Below, piece by piece: positions 16,558-25,289 of a stretch of 64,000 bases of DNA; position 1 is the stretch's first letter, and the number at the start of each line of letters is the position of its first letter. The notes beneath the pieces were generated by a model. It did no database searches, was not told the origin of the DNA, and saw only the letters and a program-made list of their open reading frames with translations. The position numbers and the translations under genes were made by a program. The stretch spans positions 1 to 64,000 of the forward strand of contig CAYFNF010000001.1 in NCBI GenBank assembly GCA_964344485.1. The letters run 5' to 3'. This stretch comes from CAYFNF01 sp964344485 (GTDB lineage Bacteria; Patescibacteriota; Patescibacteriia; UBA9570; XYC2-FULL-38-9).

Positions 16558-17625
16558 ATGAAAAGAAATATACTTTTAATAGTAGTTATAATAATTCTAT
16601 TGATCGTTGTATATATGTTACATACGAGTTCGGACGATAAAAACCAAAACAAGCAGAGTAGTGCCCCTGAGCATGCGGAGATGGCGACACTCGCTGGCGG
16701 ATGTTTTTGGTGTATGGAGGCAGCGTTGCAAGACAAAGAAGGAGTGGTGGATGTGATCTCTGGGTATACTGGCGGAGATGAGGTTGATCCATCCTATGAA
16801 GAGGTTTCATCTGGAGTAACAGGGCACTATGAAGCAGTACAGTTGACCTATGATCCAACTGTGCTGTCGTACGAAGAGCTGGTCGAGTACTATTGGAAGC
16901 TAATTGATCCAACGGATAGCATTGGTCAATTTTCAGACAAAGGGCAGCAGTATCGTACAGCAATCTTCTACCACGATGAAAAGCAGAAAAAGATCGCTGA
17001 AACATCGAAGGAGGCGCTTGATGATTCTGGAGCGCTGGATAAACCAGTCGCAACAGAGATTCTGCCGTACACCACGTTCTATGTTGCAGAAGAGTATCAT
17101 CAAGATTACTATCAAAAGCAGTCGCAGCGGTATAAACAGTATGAAGAGGGGTCAGGACGAAAGGAGCGGCTGGAAGAGTTATGGGGAGATATTGAGCAAG
17201 AGGACTATGCAGATGAGATTAGTCAGTTAACACCAGAGCAGTATGAGGTGACACAGCAGTGCGGTACTGAGACAGCGTTTGATAATGAGTACTGGGATAA
17301 TAAAGAAGCAGGGATTTATGTAGACGTCGTATCAGGAGAGCCACTGTTTAGTTCGCTAGACAAATATGACTCTGGGACTGGGTGGCCAAGCTTTACACAA
17401 CCGCTGGAAGATGAAAATATTGTTGAAGAAGAGGATAGTTCACTGGGTATGGAGCGGACCGAAGTAAAGAGCAAAGATGCCGATAGCCACCTTGGTCATG
17501 TATTTGATGACGGTCCAGGACCTGATGGTCAGCGGTATTGCATTAACTCGGCGTCGCTACGCTTTATTCCAGTTGCTGATTTAGAGAAAGAGGGGTACGG
17601 GGAGTATAAAGAATTATTTGAATAA
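16558..17625 (+). CDS. msrAB: membrane-anchored MsrA-MsrB methionine sulfoxide reductase fusion
   Basis: 355 residues. Span 5-23 anchors it outside. MsrA domain ~42-200 with catalytic GCFWCMEA (Cys49) and GYTGG. MsrB domain ~220-350 with LTPEQYEVTQ, DKYDSGTGWPSF, SHLGHVFDDGP and catalytic RYCINSASL. The zinc CxxC pair of classical MsrB is replaced (VDVVSGEPLF), as in PilB-type fusions. It repairs both S and R methionine sulfoxides in exported proteins. No thioredoxin-like reductase domain is fused, so the electron donor is elsewhere. Confidence 0.92.
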   Translation: MKRNILLIVVIIILLIVVYMLHTSSDDKNQNKQSSAPEHAEMATLAGGCFWCMEAALQDKEGVVDVISGYTGGDEVDPSYEEVSSGVTGHYEAVQLTYDPTVLSYEELVEYYWKLIDPTDSIGQFSDKGQQYRTAIFYHDEKQKKIAETSKEALDDSGALDKPVATEILPYTTFYVAEEYHQDYYQKQSQRYKQYEEGSGRKERLEELWGDIEQEDYADEISQLTPEQYEVTQQCGTETAFDNEYWDNKEAGIYVDVVSGEPLFSSLDKYDSGTGWPSFTQPLEDENIVEEEDSSLGMERTEVKSKDADSHLGHVFDDGPGPDGQRYCINSASLRFIPVADLEKEGYGEYKELFE

Positions 17626-17628
17626 CTT

Positions 17629-18360
17629 ATGCAACGTGTACAGTTTTTCTTAAAGAAACAAAAGGTTCAGACATTCAATATTAATGGTCAAACAGTAGAG
17701 CTCGAGATGAATGAGAAAGTATTCCCTCCTTCAGAATACGGAGCGCAAGCGTTAGCGAACCATGTTGTCATCAATAAAGGGGAGACTGTGATTGATATCG
17801 GGACTGGCGCAGGCATTCTAGCCATACTTGCTGCTCAACAAGGAGGCAAGGTGTATGCAACCGACACTGACAAGGATGCGGTTGAGTTGACCAAGAAAAA
17901 CGCGAAACGGAACGATGTGAAAGTACAGGTCGCGCAGGGAGAGCACTTTGCATCGTATAAAAGGAAGTTCGATGTAATTGTGGCGAACCTTCCGCAAGAG
18001 ATTGTACATATGAAGTATCAGCGAGCAATCGGTAAAAAGCTCACTCACTCTGTTTCCGGTGGACCAAATGGTAATACGCACATGCTTGAGCTATTGCGGC
18101 GCGCAAAGAAACACATGCATAAGAAGTCGCGTTTTTATATGTGTGCATACACATTGTCTGACTATCTGACTACTATGGAAGCAATGGTTCATGACTACCA
18201 TACTCGGTTGATCTGGGTGAATAGCGCATCACCAAAAGAGCATGTTACAAATAATATACAGTGGTACAAGAAGCTCGATGACACAGGAAAGATACGACTC
18301 TACCGGAAAAATCGCCAGTGGATGGCGGATGTGTTCTTTTTCGAATTAACACTACCGTAA
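17629..18360 (+). CDS. class I SAM-dependent methyltransferase
   Basis: 243 residues. The Rossmann motif I VIDIGTGAGILAI (~50-62), an acidic end of strand 2 (ATDTDKDAVEL) and motif IV NLPQEIV resemble the HemK/PrmA/RsmC-type small-molecule or amino-group methyltransferases, though NPPY itself is not conserved. It opens a tightly packed seven-gene operon (17629-23359); its stop TAA overlaps the ATG of the next gene. Substrate unknown. Confidence 0.8.
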   Translation: MQRVQFFLKKQKVQTFNINGQTVELEMNEKVFPPSEYGAQALANHVVINKGETVIDIGTGAGILAILAAQQGGKVYATDTDKDAVELTKKNAKRNDVKVQVAQGEHFASYKRKFDVIVANLPQEIVHMKYQRAIGKKLTHSVSGGPNGNTHMLELLRRAKKHMHKKSRFYMCAYTLSDYLTTMEAMVHDYHTRLIWVNSASPKEHVTNNIQWYKKLDDTGKIRLYRKNRQWMADVFFFELTLP

Positions 18361-19163
18361 TGTTTGATGTTCAGGGTAAAAATGCACTCATCACCGGGGC
18401 TTCCAGCGGCATTGGGAGAGATATCGCCGTGTTGCTCGCAGCTAGAGGTATGAATCTTATTATCGTTGCACGTAGACGAGATCGTTTAGAAGAATTAAAA
18501 AAAGAGATTCAAGAGAAGCATGATGTTCAAGTGGACATCCTCACTATGGACCTCTCCACTCCAGAGAGCCCACGGGAATTGCATACAGCTGTTACCGAAC
18601 TTGAAAGGCCTGTAGATATCCTCATTAATAATGCTGGTTTTGGCATTAAGGACTATTTTATAGATATTGATTTTGAGAAAGAGAACAGTATGTTGAATTT
18701 GATGTTGAATAATGTTGTTCACTGTACAAAGCTGTTTGTCAGAGATATGGTTAAGCAGAAGCGAGGGATCGTCATGAATGTGAGCTCAGTTGGTGCGTTT
18801 CAGCCGACTCCTGTTTATAACACGTACGCAGCAGCAAAGACATTTATTCTTCATTTCAGTATTGCGCTCAATCATGAATTGCAAAATACAGGCGTCCAGT
18901 GTTGCGTGCTCTGCCCTGGCTTTACGATTACAGAGTTTCAAAAAGTCGCCAAAGATGAACTGAATGCATCAATCAGCATGCCGAAGATGACTAGTCGTGA
19001 AGTCGCTGAGATTGCGGTGAAGAAGATGCTTAAAGGAAAGGTCGTTATTGTTCCAGGTCTAATAAACCGATTTAACAGCAAGCTCTCTCGGATCCTCCCG
19101 TATTCAACTGTCACGTCTGTTGCTGCCAAGTCGATCGGTGAGCCAGCTAAGCATGAAGAGTAA
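18360..19163 (+). CDS. short-chain dehydrogenase/reductase (SDR)
   Basis: 267 residues starting at the TAATG overlap. Classical SDR features: TGASSGIG cofactor loop (~12-19), NNAG motif (LINNAGFG), catalytic Ser in NVSSVGAF and the YxxxK pair in YNTYAAAKT. Arg residues after strand 2 (VARRRDRLEEL) favour NADP(H). Residues 180-195 (CPGFTITEF) fit the DltE/YqjQ-like subgroup. It likely reduces or oxidises a carbonyl in the same pathway as the neighbouring ATP-grasp enzyme. Confidence 0.88.
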   Translation: MFDVQGKNALITGASSGIGRDIAVLLAARGMNLIIVARRRDRLEELKKEIQEKHDVQVDILTMDLSTPESPRELHTAVTELERPVDILINNAGFGIKDYFIDIDFEKENSMLNLMLNNVVHCTKLFVRDMVKQKRGIVMNVSSVGAFQPTPVYNTYAAAKTFILHFSIALNHELQNTGVQCCVLCPGFTITEFQKVAKDELNASISMPKMTSREVAEIAVKKMLKGKVVIVPGLINRFNSKLSRILPYSTVTSVAAKSIGEPAKHEE

Positions 19164-20406
19164 CTACGATTTTTATATCGTTTCCATTGGTAGAGATCCT
19201 GCGCTGATGTCGTACTGTCATCCTGATTTGATCGTGACATCCAATCGAGTACCTTTGTACGATGATTTCCCAGTAATCGCGCTTAATGATTTTATAAATG
19301 ACACTCCTTTTCTGTCAATTTATGATACCGATCTCATGAGTGCATTTGTTCAATATACTTCACAAGCACAAGCTCCTTCGTATTTTTCCCAAGAGATATT
19401 TGAAGCGCTTCGTCCATTTCAAGAAGCGGTATTTCATGCAATTGAGGAAGGGGCGAAAGGGAGAAATGTACTTATTAATCCGTATTATAATGCGTTCACT
19501 GATGCATTTGGGATGAAGGGTTATGATATTGTTGGCCCTAATGATGATATTGCTTATGAGCTATCGCGCAAGACCTCAGCTTTTCTACTTGCGCAGCAAG
19601 CGCATGTACCAGCGCCAGAAGGCACTATTCTTTCTGGTAAGCGAGAAGTTGTGAGTTTTTATAAAGAGCATACATCGAAAGAGCGGGGAATTTTCGTAGC
19701 CTCTGATGATGATCCATATCATCCAACTAATATTCATATCACCAGCGAACAAGAATGTGATCAACTACAAGAGGATCAAAAATACCTTGCCACAGTATGG
19801 CAAAAATGTAGAAACAGCCAGAACACGCAAGTGATTATTGGTAAGAATCAAGTATTCTATCTGGGTGTTACTGACCAGATTATTAAAGATGATGTGAAGT
19901 ATTATGGAAATACATATCCAACGCGATCGTCTTCTGTTGTTCAAAATCAACTGAAGAAGTATACATTGCAGATGGCTTCAATAATGCAGGGCCAGGGATA
20001 TCGTGGCATTGCGGGATTTGACTGGATTGAAACCCAGGATGGCGAAGTACTATTTGTAGAGATCAATCCGCGCAAGAATCGTTCCACTGCAATGCTTATT
20101 GGTTTTTTGGAGCGCTGTCGCCCCCCTGATGCACAGTCTATTATTGAGTTGGAGATCGCAGCATCGTTGGATCGTGAGTGGGATACTGAGGAGTGGCCTG
20201 TTCCGAGCGATGTTCAGTGGTCCATGGAGATTATAAAAGCAGAGGAAGAGATGATTATAAATGAGGACAAGAAGCCCGCTTATTCAGAAGTCAATATTTT
20301 TTCCACAGAACAAGCAGAGAGCATTCTAAATTATCCTGAAAAAGGAACGGTAGTTTCACCAGCGAACCCTGATATTGCTCGTATAATTAACGTTCGAAAA
20401 CAATGA
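19153..20406 (+). CDS. ATP-grasp carboxylate-amine ligase-like protein
   Basis: 417 residues, start at 19153, overlapping the SDR gene by 11 bases. The C-terminal half shows ATP-grasp features: GYRGIAGFDWIE, then VEINPRKNRS carrying the metal-binding Glu/Asn and Arg. The N-terminal ~120 residues are a pre-ATP-grasp domain (IVSIGRDPALM, TSNRVPLYDD). The closest general type is the PylC / carbamoyl-phosphate-synthase-like group. It presumably forms an amide or acyl-phosphate intermediate. Its stop overlaps the next start (ATGA). Confidence 0.72.
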   Translation: MKSNYDFYIVSIGRDPALMSYCHPDLIVTSNRVPLYDDFPVIALNDFINDTPFLSIYDTDLMSAFVQYTSQAQAPSYFSQEIFEALRPFQEAVFHAIEEGAKGRNVLINPYYNAFTDAFGMKGYDIVGPNDDIAYELSRKTSAFLLAQQAHVPAPEGTILSGKREVVSFYKEHTSKERGIFVASDDDPYHPTNIHITSEQECDQLQEDQKYLATVWQKCRNSQNTQVIIGKNQVFYLGVTDQIIKDDVKYYGNTYPTRSSSVVQNQLKKYTLQMASIMQGQGYRGIAGFDWIETQDGEVLFVEINPRKNRSTAMLIGFLERCRPPDAQSIIELEIAASLDREWDTEEWPVPSDVQWSMEIIKAEEEMIINEDKKPAYSEVNIFSTEQAESILNYPEKGTVVSPANPDIARIINVRKQ

Positions 20407-20903
20407 GTTATGTTATTCTAATTCGAGGCCCGTTAGGAGTAGGCAAATCAACTATTGGTGCTGCTGTCGCTGAGGAGCTGCAAGCCCATCGTATTTCTGT
20501 TGATACGGTGATGCGACAGCATGGTCTTGATCAGACCGACCCCGAAGAAGGATTTATACCAGCAGATAATGTATTAGAAACAAATAAGATTATCCTGCCC
20601 GAGATTCAAGCTCAGCTATCGCAGAAGCGCTCAGTTGTTCTTGATGGGTGTTTTTATCATAAAGAGCAGATTTTAGATTTAGAAGAGAAGATTTCAGAAG
20701 ATGTATTCACCATTACATTGCGAGCGCCGATTGAAGTATGCATTGAACGAGACGCAGGCCGTAAGAAGTCGTACGGAAAAGATGCAGCAACCGTGGTTCA
20801 TGCATTTGTCTCTCGGTTCAATTATGGTACAGTGATAGATAATTCTAAGCAGACAGTGGAACAAACCGTTCAAGAAGTATTATCTTTATTACCAACACCA
20901 TGA
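20403..20903 (+). CDS. P-loop small-molecule kinase
   Basis: 166 residues with Walker A GPLGVGKST at ~9-17, a Walker-B-like VVLDGCFYH and an arginine-rich lid (ERDAGRKKSYGKDA). The layout is that of adenylylsulfate/gluconate-type kinases (AAA_33). It overlaps both neighbours by ATGA junctions, which implies translational coupling in the operon. Phosphate acceptor unknown. Confidence 0.75.
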   Translation: MSYVILIRGPLGVGKSTIGAAVAEELQAHRISVDTVMRQHGLDQTDPEEGFIPADNVLETNKIILPEIQAQLSQKRSVVLDGCFYHKEQILDLEEKISEDVFTITLRAPIEVCIERDAGRKKSYGKDAATVVHAFVSRFNYGTVIDNSKQTVEQTVQEVLSLLPTP

Positions 20904-21547
20904 AAGAACAAGTTATCATATTTGATTACGATGGAACCATGGTCGATTCACTAGATCATTTAATTGATCTATATAATCGAGTCGGCCCGTAGTATCGTTG
21001 TCGTCCAGTGAATAAAAGCGACGTTCCACGCTTACGCAGCATGAAGCCCCAGCAGATCATGAAAGAACTCAAGATTTCTTTTTGGAAGCTACCCATTCTG
21101 TTAATGAAGTTTCGTTCTGAGTTTTCCAAAATCACAGCAAACATTCAATTCCAGCCCGGCATGAAAGAAGCAATTCAAGCGTTGAATCAAAGTGGATATA
21201 CATTAGCTATTGTGACTACTAACTCTGCAGCAAATGTGGCGAAGTATCTAGAGCAGCACGATATGAAGGATATGTTCGTAGGGGCATATTCAAGCAAACG
21301 GTCTTATCAAAAAGATGGCGTGCTTGCTCAAGTACTGCAGCAGCATCAATGGGCACCTGAACAGGTTATTTATGTCGGTGATGAGGTACGTGACATTGAA
21401 GCATCAAAGAGAATTGGTATTCGCTCAATTGCTGTGGGTTGGGGGTATAGCTCTCGCGATGCATTGCTAGAGCAGGAACCGGACCACTACGTGGAGTCTG
21501 CAGAGCAGCTGTTGAAAGCACTGCGTATATATGAAATTGTGATTTAA
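20900..21547 (+). pseudogene. HAD hydrolase (phosphoglycolate-phosphatase-like) split by an in-frame TAG
   Basis: The frame opens with motif I FDYDGTMVDS after an ATGA overlap with the kinase, then meets TAG at 20990-20992. It continues in the same frame without further interruption: YRCRPV, motif II TTNSAA (~21220), Lys in KRSYQKDGVL, and motif IV GDEVRDIEASK. The full length would be 215 residues, normal for this family. In relatives this position is often Glu, so GAG to TAG would explain it. TAG is a normal stop here, so the product is either inactivated, made by rare readthrough, or restarted at GTG 21008 without the catalytic Asp. Confidence 0.85.
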
Positions 21548-21551
21548 TAGT

Positions 21552-22430
21552 ATGGACCATCAACTGTCACCGAAAATTCAACGGATGATCATTGCATCAC
21601 AACGCAATGAGATTAGCGAATATCACATTTACAAGAAACTCGCTACTGTCATTAAAGGAGGGGGGAACAAGAAGACGCTTGAGCAAATTGCTGAAGATGA
21701 GTTACGTCACTACCATTTCTGGAAGAGCTATACAAAGCAGGATGCATCCCCGAAAGCACTGACTGTTTGGCGTTATACGGCACTTGCGCGCGTCTTTGGT
21801 ATTACGTTTAGCGTGAAGCTCATGGAGCGCGGGGAGGCTGCAGCACAACAGAATTACGCAGTGATAGCGAAGGAGATTCCTGAGGTTGAACAAGTAATAC
21901 AAGATGAGAATGATCATGAGCAGCAACTGCTTAATGTGCTGGACGAAGAAGGGCTTCGGTATGTGGGGTCAATTGTATTAGGGTTAAATGATGCGCTTGT
22001 TGAACTCACTGGCGCGCTTGCTGGCTTTATCTTTGCGCTACAACATACAAATTTAATCGCGACTGTTGGGTTCATTACAGGTGTGGCCGCGTCATTTTCT
22101 ATGGCTGCATCAGAGTACCTGTCTACCAAAACTGACAATGACGGTAAGCATCCAATGAAAGCAGCGGTCTATACTGGCCTCGCGTATATCGCGACAGTTT
22201 TCTTCTTGATATTCCCGTACTGGATTTTTGAGAATGTCTATCTCTGTTTGGGAGTGACACTCACGAATGCAATTATCGTGATTCTAGTATTTACATTTTA
22301 TGTATCTGTTGCTAAGGATGAACCGTTTAAGAAGAATTTCATGCATATGGCGAGCATTAGTCTGGGAGTGGCTGCACTTACCTTTGTGATCGGTATTCTC
22401 ATACGTACATTTTTTAACATAGAAATATAA
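21552..22430 (+). CDS. VIT1/CCC1-family metal transporter with N-terminal ferritin-like domain
   Basis: 292 residues. The first ~130 form a rubrerythrin/ferritin-like four-helix domain with the iron-binding Glu/His pattern (RNEISEYHIYKKL, EDELRHYHFW, ERGEAAAQ, DENDHEQQLL). The rest has five spans with the VIT1 hallmark VLGLNDALVELTGALAG and SMAASEYLSTK. Erythrin-VIT1 fusions of this kind move Fe2+ or Mn2+ out of the cytoplasm, the ferritin domain binding the metal. Its stop overlaps the next ATG. Confidence 0.9.
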   Translation: MDHQLSPKIQRMIIASQRNEISEYHIYKKLATVIKGGGNKKTLEQIAEDELRHYHFWKSYTKQDASPKALTVWRYTALARVFGITFSVKLMERGEAAAQQNYAVIAKEIPEVEQVIQDENDHEQQLLNVLDEEGLRYVGSIVLGLNDALVELTGALAGFIFALQHTNLIATVGFITGVAASFSMAASEYLSTKTDNDGKHPMKAAVYTGLAYIATVFFLIFPYWIFENVYLCLGVTLTNAIIVILVFTFYVSVAKDEPFKKNFMHMASISLGVAALTFVIGILIRTFFNIEI

Positions 22431-23359
22431 TGACAAAAGGAAATATTATTGATGTCCATCAGTTTACTCAACAGGAATGGACATCGCTTATTCAACGCGC
22501 AGTTGAGTGTAAGGAAGATAAAGATCAATACAAGCAAGTACTTTCGGGGAAGCGCGTGGGTTTAGTATTTGATTCTAACTCACTGCGTACCAAGATTTCG
22601 TTTGAAACCGCAGCATATCTGTTAGGAGCAGATAGTTACTTTGTCTCTGTTGATACCGTAACTCAAGAGCGTGACGGCACACCACGAGAGATCTATGAAG
22701 ACATCATTGAAACCCTGGATCGTATGGTGGACTGCTATGTGTTGCGTGATTACTCTCGAAAGCTTTACGATGTGTTTATTCGAAAAGAATATCCGCCGTT
22801 TATTAACGGACTCTGTGAAGTCGGCCATCCCAGTCAAGCACTGGCAGACCTTGGAGTACTGCAATGGAAAAAGAAGAAAGTAGAAGGATTGAACTATGCT
22901 GGAGTGTGTCCAGTAACCGGGAGCGGCGTGATAGAGTCCTATGTCTATGGAGTGTTGTTGTTGGGAGAAAATGTGACACTAATTACCCCTACCGGAGAGT
23001 TTGCAGGAAAGAACAAGGATTTTGACGAGCAGGTAAAGCGATTATCAAAAGAGCACGGTGGAACGTTATCAGTAACCAAAGATATCGCTAGCACCGTTGC
23101 TGCTGCGGATGTGTTGTATGTTGATGAGTGGTGGGAGAATGACCCGGATTTTCTGAAAAAGAAAATGGGAGAGTATAAGGTAGATAGTACATTTTTGCAG
23201 GGAAGTAAAAAAGACCTGTCTGTCTTGCATTGCCTGCCTGCACATCACGGAAGGGAGATTGAGAGTGATGTGATCTACGGAGACCAATCACTAATATTTG
23301 ATCAAGCAGAATTCCGCGTCTATTCCGCGATGAGTCTGCTACTCTATTTATTTGAATAA
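22430..23359 (+). CDS. ornithine-carbamoyltransferase-family transcarbamylase with altered motifs
   Basis: 309 residues, the usual length for the family. The carbamoyl-phosphate motif STRTR is SLRTKISFE, the His-Pro-x-Gln motif is GHPSQALADL, and the second-substrate HCLP motif is present (LHCLPAHHGREI). The SMG-loop region of ornithine transcarbamylase is replaced by VDEWWEND, suggesting an amine acceptor other than ornithine. Last gene of the operon with a methyltransferase, SDR and ATP-grasp; no other arginine or pyrimidine genes are near. Transcarbamylase fold is sure; substrate is not. Confidence 0.85.
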   Translation: MTKGNIIDVHQFTQQEWTSLIQRAVECKEDKDQYKQVLSGKRVGLVFDSNSLRTKISFETAAYLLGADSYFVSVDTVTQERDGTPREIYEDIIETLDRMVDCYVLRDYSRKLYDVFIRKEYPPFINGLCEVGHPSQALADLGVLQWKKKKVEGLNYAGVCPVTGSGVIESYVYGVLLLGENVTLITPTGEFAGKNKDFDEQVKRLSKEHGGTLSVTKDIASTVAAADVLYVDEWWENDPDFLKKKMGEYKVDSTFLQGSKKDLSVLHCLPAHHGREIESDVIYGDQSLIFDQAEFRVYSAMSLLLYLFE

Positions 23360-23363
23360 TATA

Positions 23364-24269
23364 CTACGCAGCCTGAGCCGTGATGCCGGCATCAGATCCT
23401 GTATCATGCCTGCGGCTAGAGCTAAGTTCACGTTCTACTGCTTCTCGTGCTTCACGTTGGATTTGGGCAAGCGCTACCCTACCTTCAGAAGTAGTATGGT
23501 ACCAGCTTTGGCCTAAGTCCCAGAGCGATTCTGACTCTCTCATCTGAACTGCAGGATCTAGTTTTTCCCCGACCAGGCGCTCTACCACAGGGAGTGCAGC
23601 AGCTGGATCCTCAAACGGTCTGCATTCGTGAATCGCCTCTGCGACTGCATAGACCGTACCGAGCTCTTGCTCTGGCATGCGCAGCCCTTCTTGGACGTGG
23701 TCGAATGCTAGATGTTCACCGTCTCCTAACTCTCTGACTTCAGCGAGCAGCACTTGAATTTCGCTTTCATGAGAACCGATCAGGTCCGGCAATCCAGCAA
23801 CCCGTTGTTCGAAGTACGCACGAGACCTTCGCATGGCTTCATCTCGAACTCGTGTTTCTACTATAGCATCGATCATTTCAGGGCTTGGGGCTTTTGCGGT
23901 ATGCTCTCTTGCTTCTTGTACATGTAAAAGAAAACCCTGTTCATCTCTTGTGACAGTCCACTCTCTCCCGTCATTTGCATGTCCAGTCACAGAGTCGCCT
24001 GCCTGCATTGCTTGAATTTCATTCACTTGACTTGCGCTCATTGCAATACCGCGGTCTACTTGCATCTCCTGGACTAAGCCATCTACTGTTTGATGAGCGA
24101 TATGTTCTTTGCTTGTCGCACCAGCTTCCTCGAGCGGTTCTTGGTCATCTGGCTCTTGCCGCGCGAGACGCTCAGTAGTTGGTGATAGATCTGCTGACGC
24201 ATCACCTCGGATCATATTTCCTCCAGTTCCAGCGTCGGAAAAACGTTGTCGTTCTGCAGCTGTGCTCAT
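23364..24269 (-). CDS. hypothetical protein, 301 residues
   Basis: A cytoplasmic-looking, acidic, Glu/Ala-rich protein with no recognised family. The first ~75 residues look disordered (Pro, Asp, Glu-rich). Residues ~80-120 may form a small beta domain (GDSVTGHANDGREWTVTRD, GFLLHVQEA). The remainder is helical. It lacks a signal peptide and membrane span. It converges tail to tail with the transcarbamylase gene, 4 bases apart. Confidence 0.65.
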   Translation of the reverse strand: MSTAAERQRFSDAGTGGNMIRGDASADLSPTTERLARQEPDDQEPLEEAGATSKEHIAHQTVDGLVQEMQVDRGIAMSASQVNEIQAMQAGDSVTGHANDGREWTVTRDEQGFLLHVQEAREHTAKAPSPEMIDAIVETRVRDEAMRRSRAYFEQRVAGLPDLIGSHESEIQVLLAEVRELGDGEHLAFDHVQEGLRMPEQELGTVYAVAEAIHECRPFEDPAAALPVVERLVGEKLDPAVQMRESESLWDLGQSWYHTTSEGRVALAQIQREAREAVERELSSSRRHDTGSDAGITAQAA

Positions 24270-24354
24270 ATTGGTATATTTAACTCTTATGACTATACAG
24301 TATAGCGTGTTTTCCCCTTTTTTTCAAGTACCAATGCAAGGAATGCATGATTTG

Positions 24355-24363
24355 TGCTAGGAT
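24355..24363 (+). promoter_or_regulatory. extended -10 promoter, likely leaderless start
   Basis: TG-c-TAGGAT, ending 6 bases before the ATG at 24370. Transcription from this box would begin at or next to the start codon. No Shine-Dalgarno separates it from the ATG. Confidence 0.5.
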
Positions 24364-24369
24364 AGGTGT

Positions 24370-25257
24370 ATGAAAAAGTTTTTTCTTATATTCGTCATTA
24401 TCATTGCCCCGCTTTTTCTTCTTGGATGCAAACCGCAGCAGCAGGACAGTACTCTAGAGCGCGCGAGTAATACGGCAGCAACAACGACTGTTACGGAGTC
24501 TCAAGATGATAGCAGTAGCACGACTGACTCTGCAGCTGTAAGCTCGGAGGGCGTTAAGATTATATTCCTTCATCACAGTACCGGCAGTAATATCTGGGCC
24601 GGAGGAGTAGAAGCATGGTTTGATGAGTATAATAATGAAAGCGGAATACACTATACTGTTACAGAACAGGATTTTCCAAAGGACTCCCCGTATGGATGGA
24701 ATAACTATCCATATGACTACTGGAACATCTGGGTGAATTATGCAGGCGAGAGTACATATATGGAAGAGCCGACTCTTGAGCTGCTTACTGAGCAGTATGA
24801 CATGATTATTTGGAAGCACTGCTATCCAGTGAGTCAAGTGGAAGCAGATAGCGGCAGTCCAGACATTACATCCGAAGTGAAATCAATTGAGAACTATCAG
24901 CTTCAATATAATGCACTGAAAAAGAAGATGCGTGAGTTTCCAGACACTGACTTTATTGTCTGGACTGGTGCTGCACAAGTACAAGGAGAGACCGATGCAG
25001 CAAGCGCACGGCGCGCGCAGACGTTCTTTCACTGGGTGCGGGATGAATGGGATGAAGAAGGAGACAATATCTATATCTGGGACTTTTTTCAGTTGCAAAC
25101 TTCTGGTGGCATTTATTTCCGAGCGGAGTACGCCGAAAGCAAGGACGACTCACATCCGAATGCATCGTTTTCATATAAAGCAGCACCGCTATTCGGGCAG
25201 CGTGTTGTGAATGTAGCTGAGGGCAAAGGGGATGCCTCTAGTCTGACCGGAGAGTAG
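24370..25257 (+). CDS. SGNH-hydrolase-like lipoprotein
   Basis: 295 residues. A lipoprotein signal with lipobox LLGC (Cys20) is followed by a ~40-residue Thr/Ser-rich linker and a globular domain from ~60. FLHHSTGSN (~70-78) resembles the block I nucleophile region of SGNH esterases, and DDSHPNAS near 260 fits the Asp-x-x-His block V. The protein should sit on the outer face of the membrane and may deacylate an envelope polymer. The catalytic assignment is by motif only. Confidence 0.68.
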   Translation: MKKFFLIFVIIIAPLFLLGCKPQQQDSTLERASNTAATTTVTESQDDSSSTTDSAAVSSEGVKIIFLHHSTGSNIWAGGVEAWFDEYNNESGIHYTVTEQDFPKDSPYGWNNYPYDYWNIWVNYAGESTYMEEPTLELLTEQYDMIIWKHCYPVSQVEADSGSPDITSEVKSIENYQLQYNALKKKMREFPDTDFIVWTGAAQVQGETDAASARRAQTFFHWVRDEWDEEGDNIYIWDFFQLQTSGGIYFRAEYAESKDDSHPNASFSYKAAPLFGQRVVNVAEGKGDASSLTGE

Positions 25258-25274
25258 AACTATCAAATGTAATC

Positions 25275-25283
25275 TGATATACT
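25275..25283 (+). promoter_or_regulatory. extended -10 promoter, likely leaderless start
   Basis: TG-a-TATACT, ending 6 bases before the ATG at 25290. Same geometry as at 24355 and 52381. Confidence 0.55.
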
Positions 25284-25289
25284 GTTTCT

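Noticed and set aside
20990..20992. Reassignment of TAG to an amino acid genome-wide
   Set aside because: Other genes here end in TAG at their expected lengths (for example 10615-10617 and 37765-37767), so TAG is a working stop.
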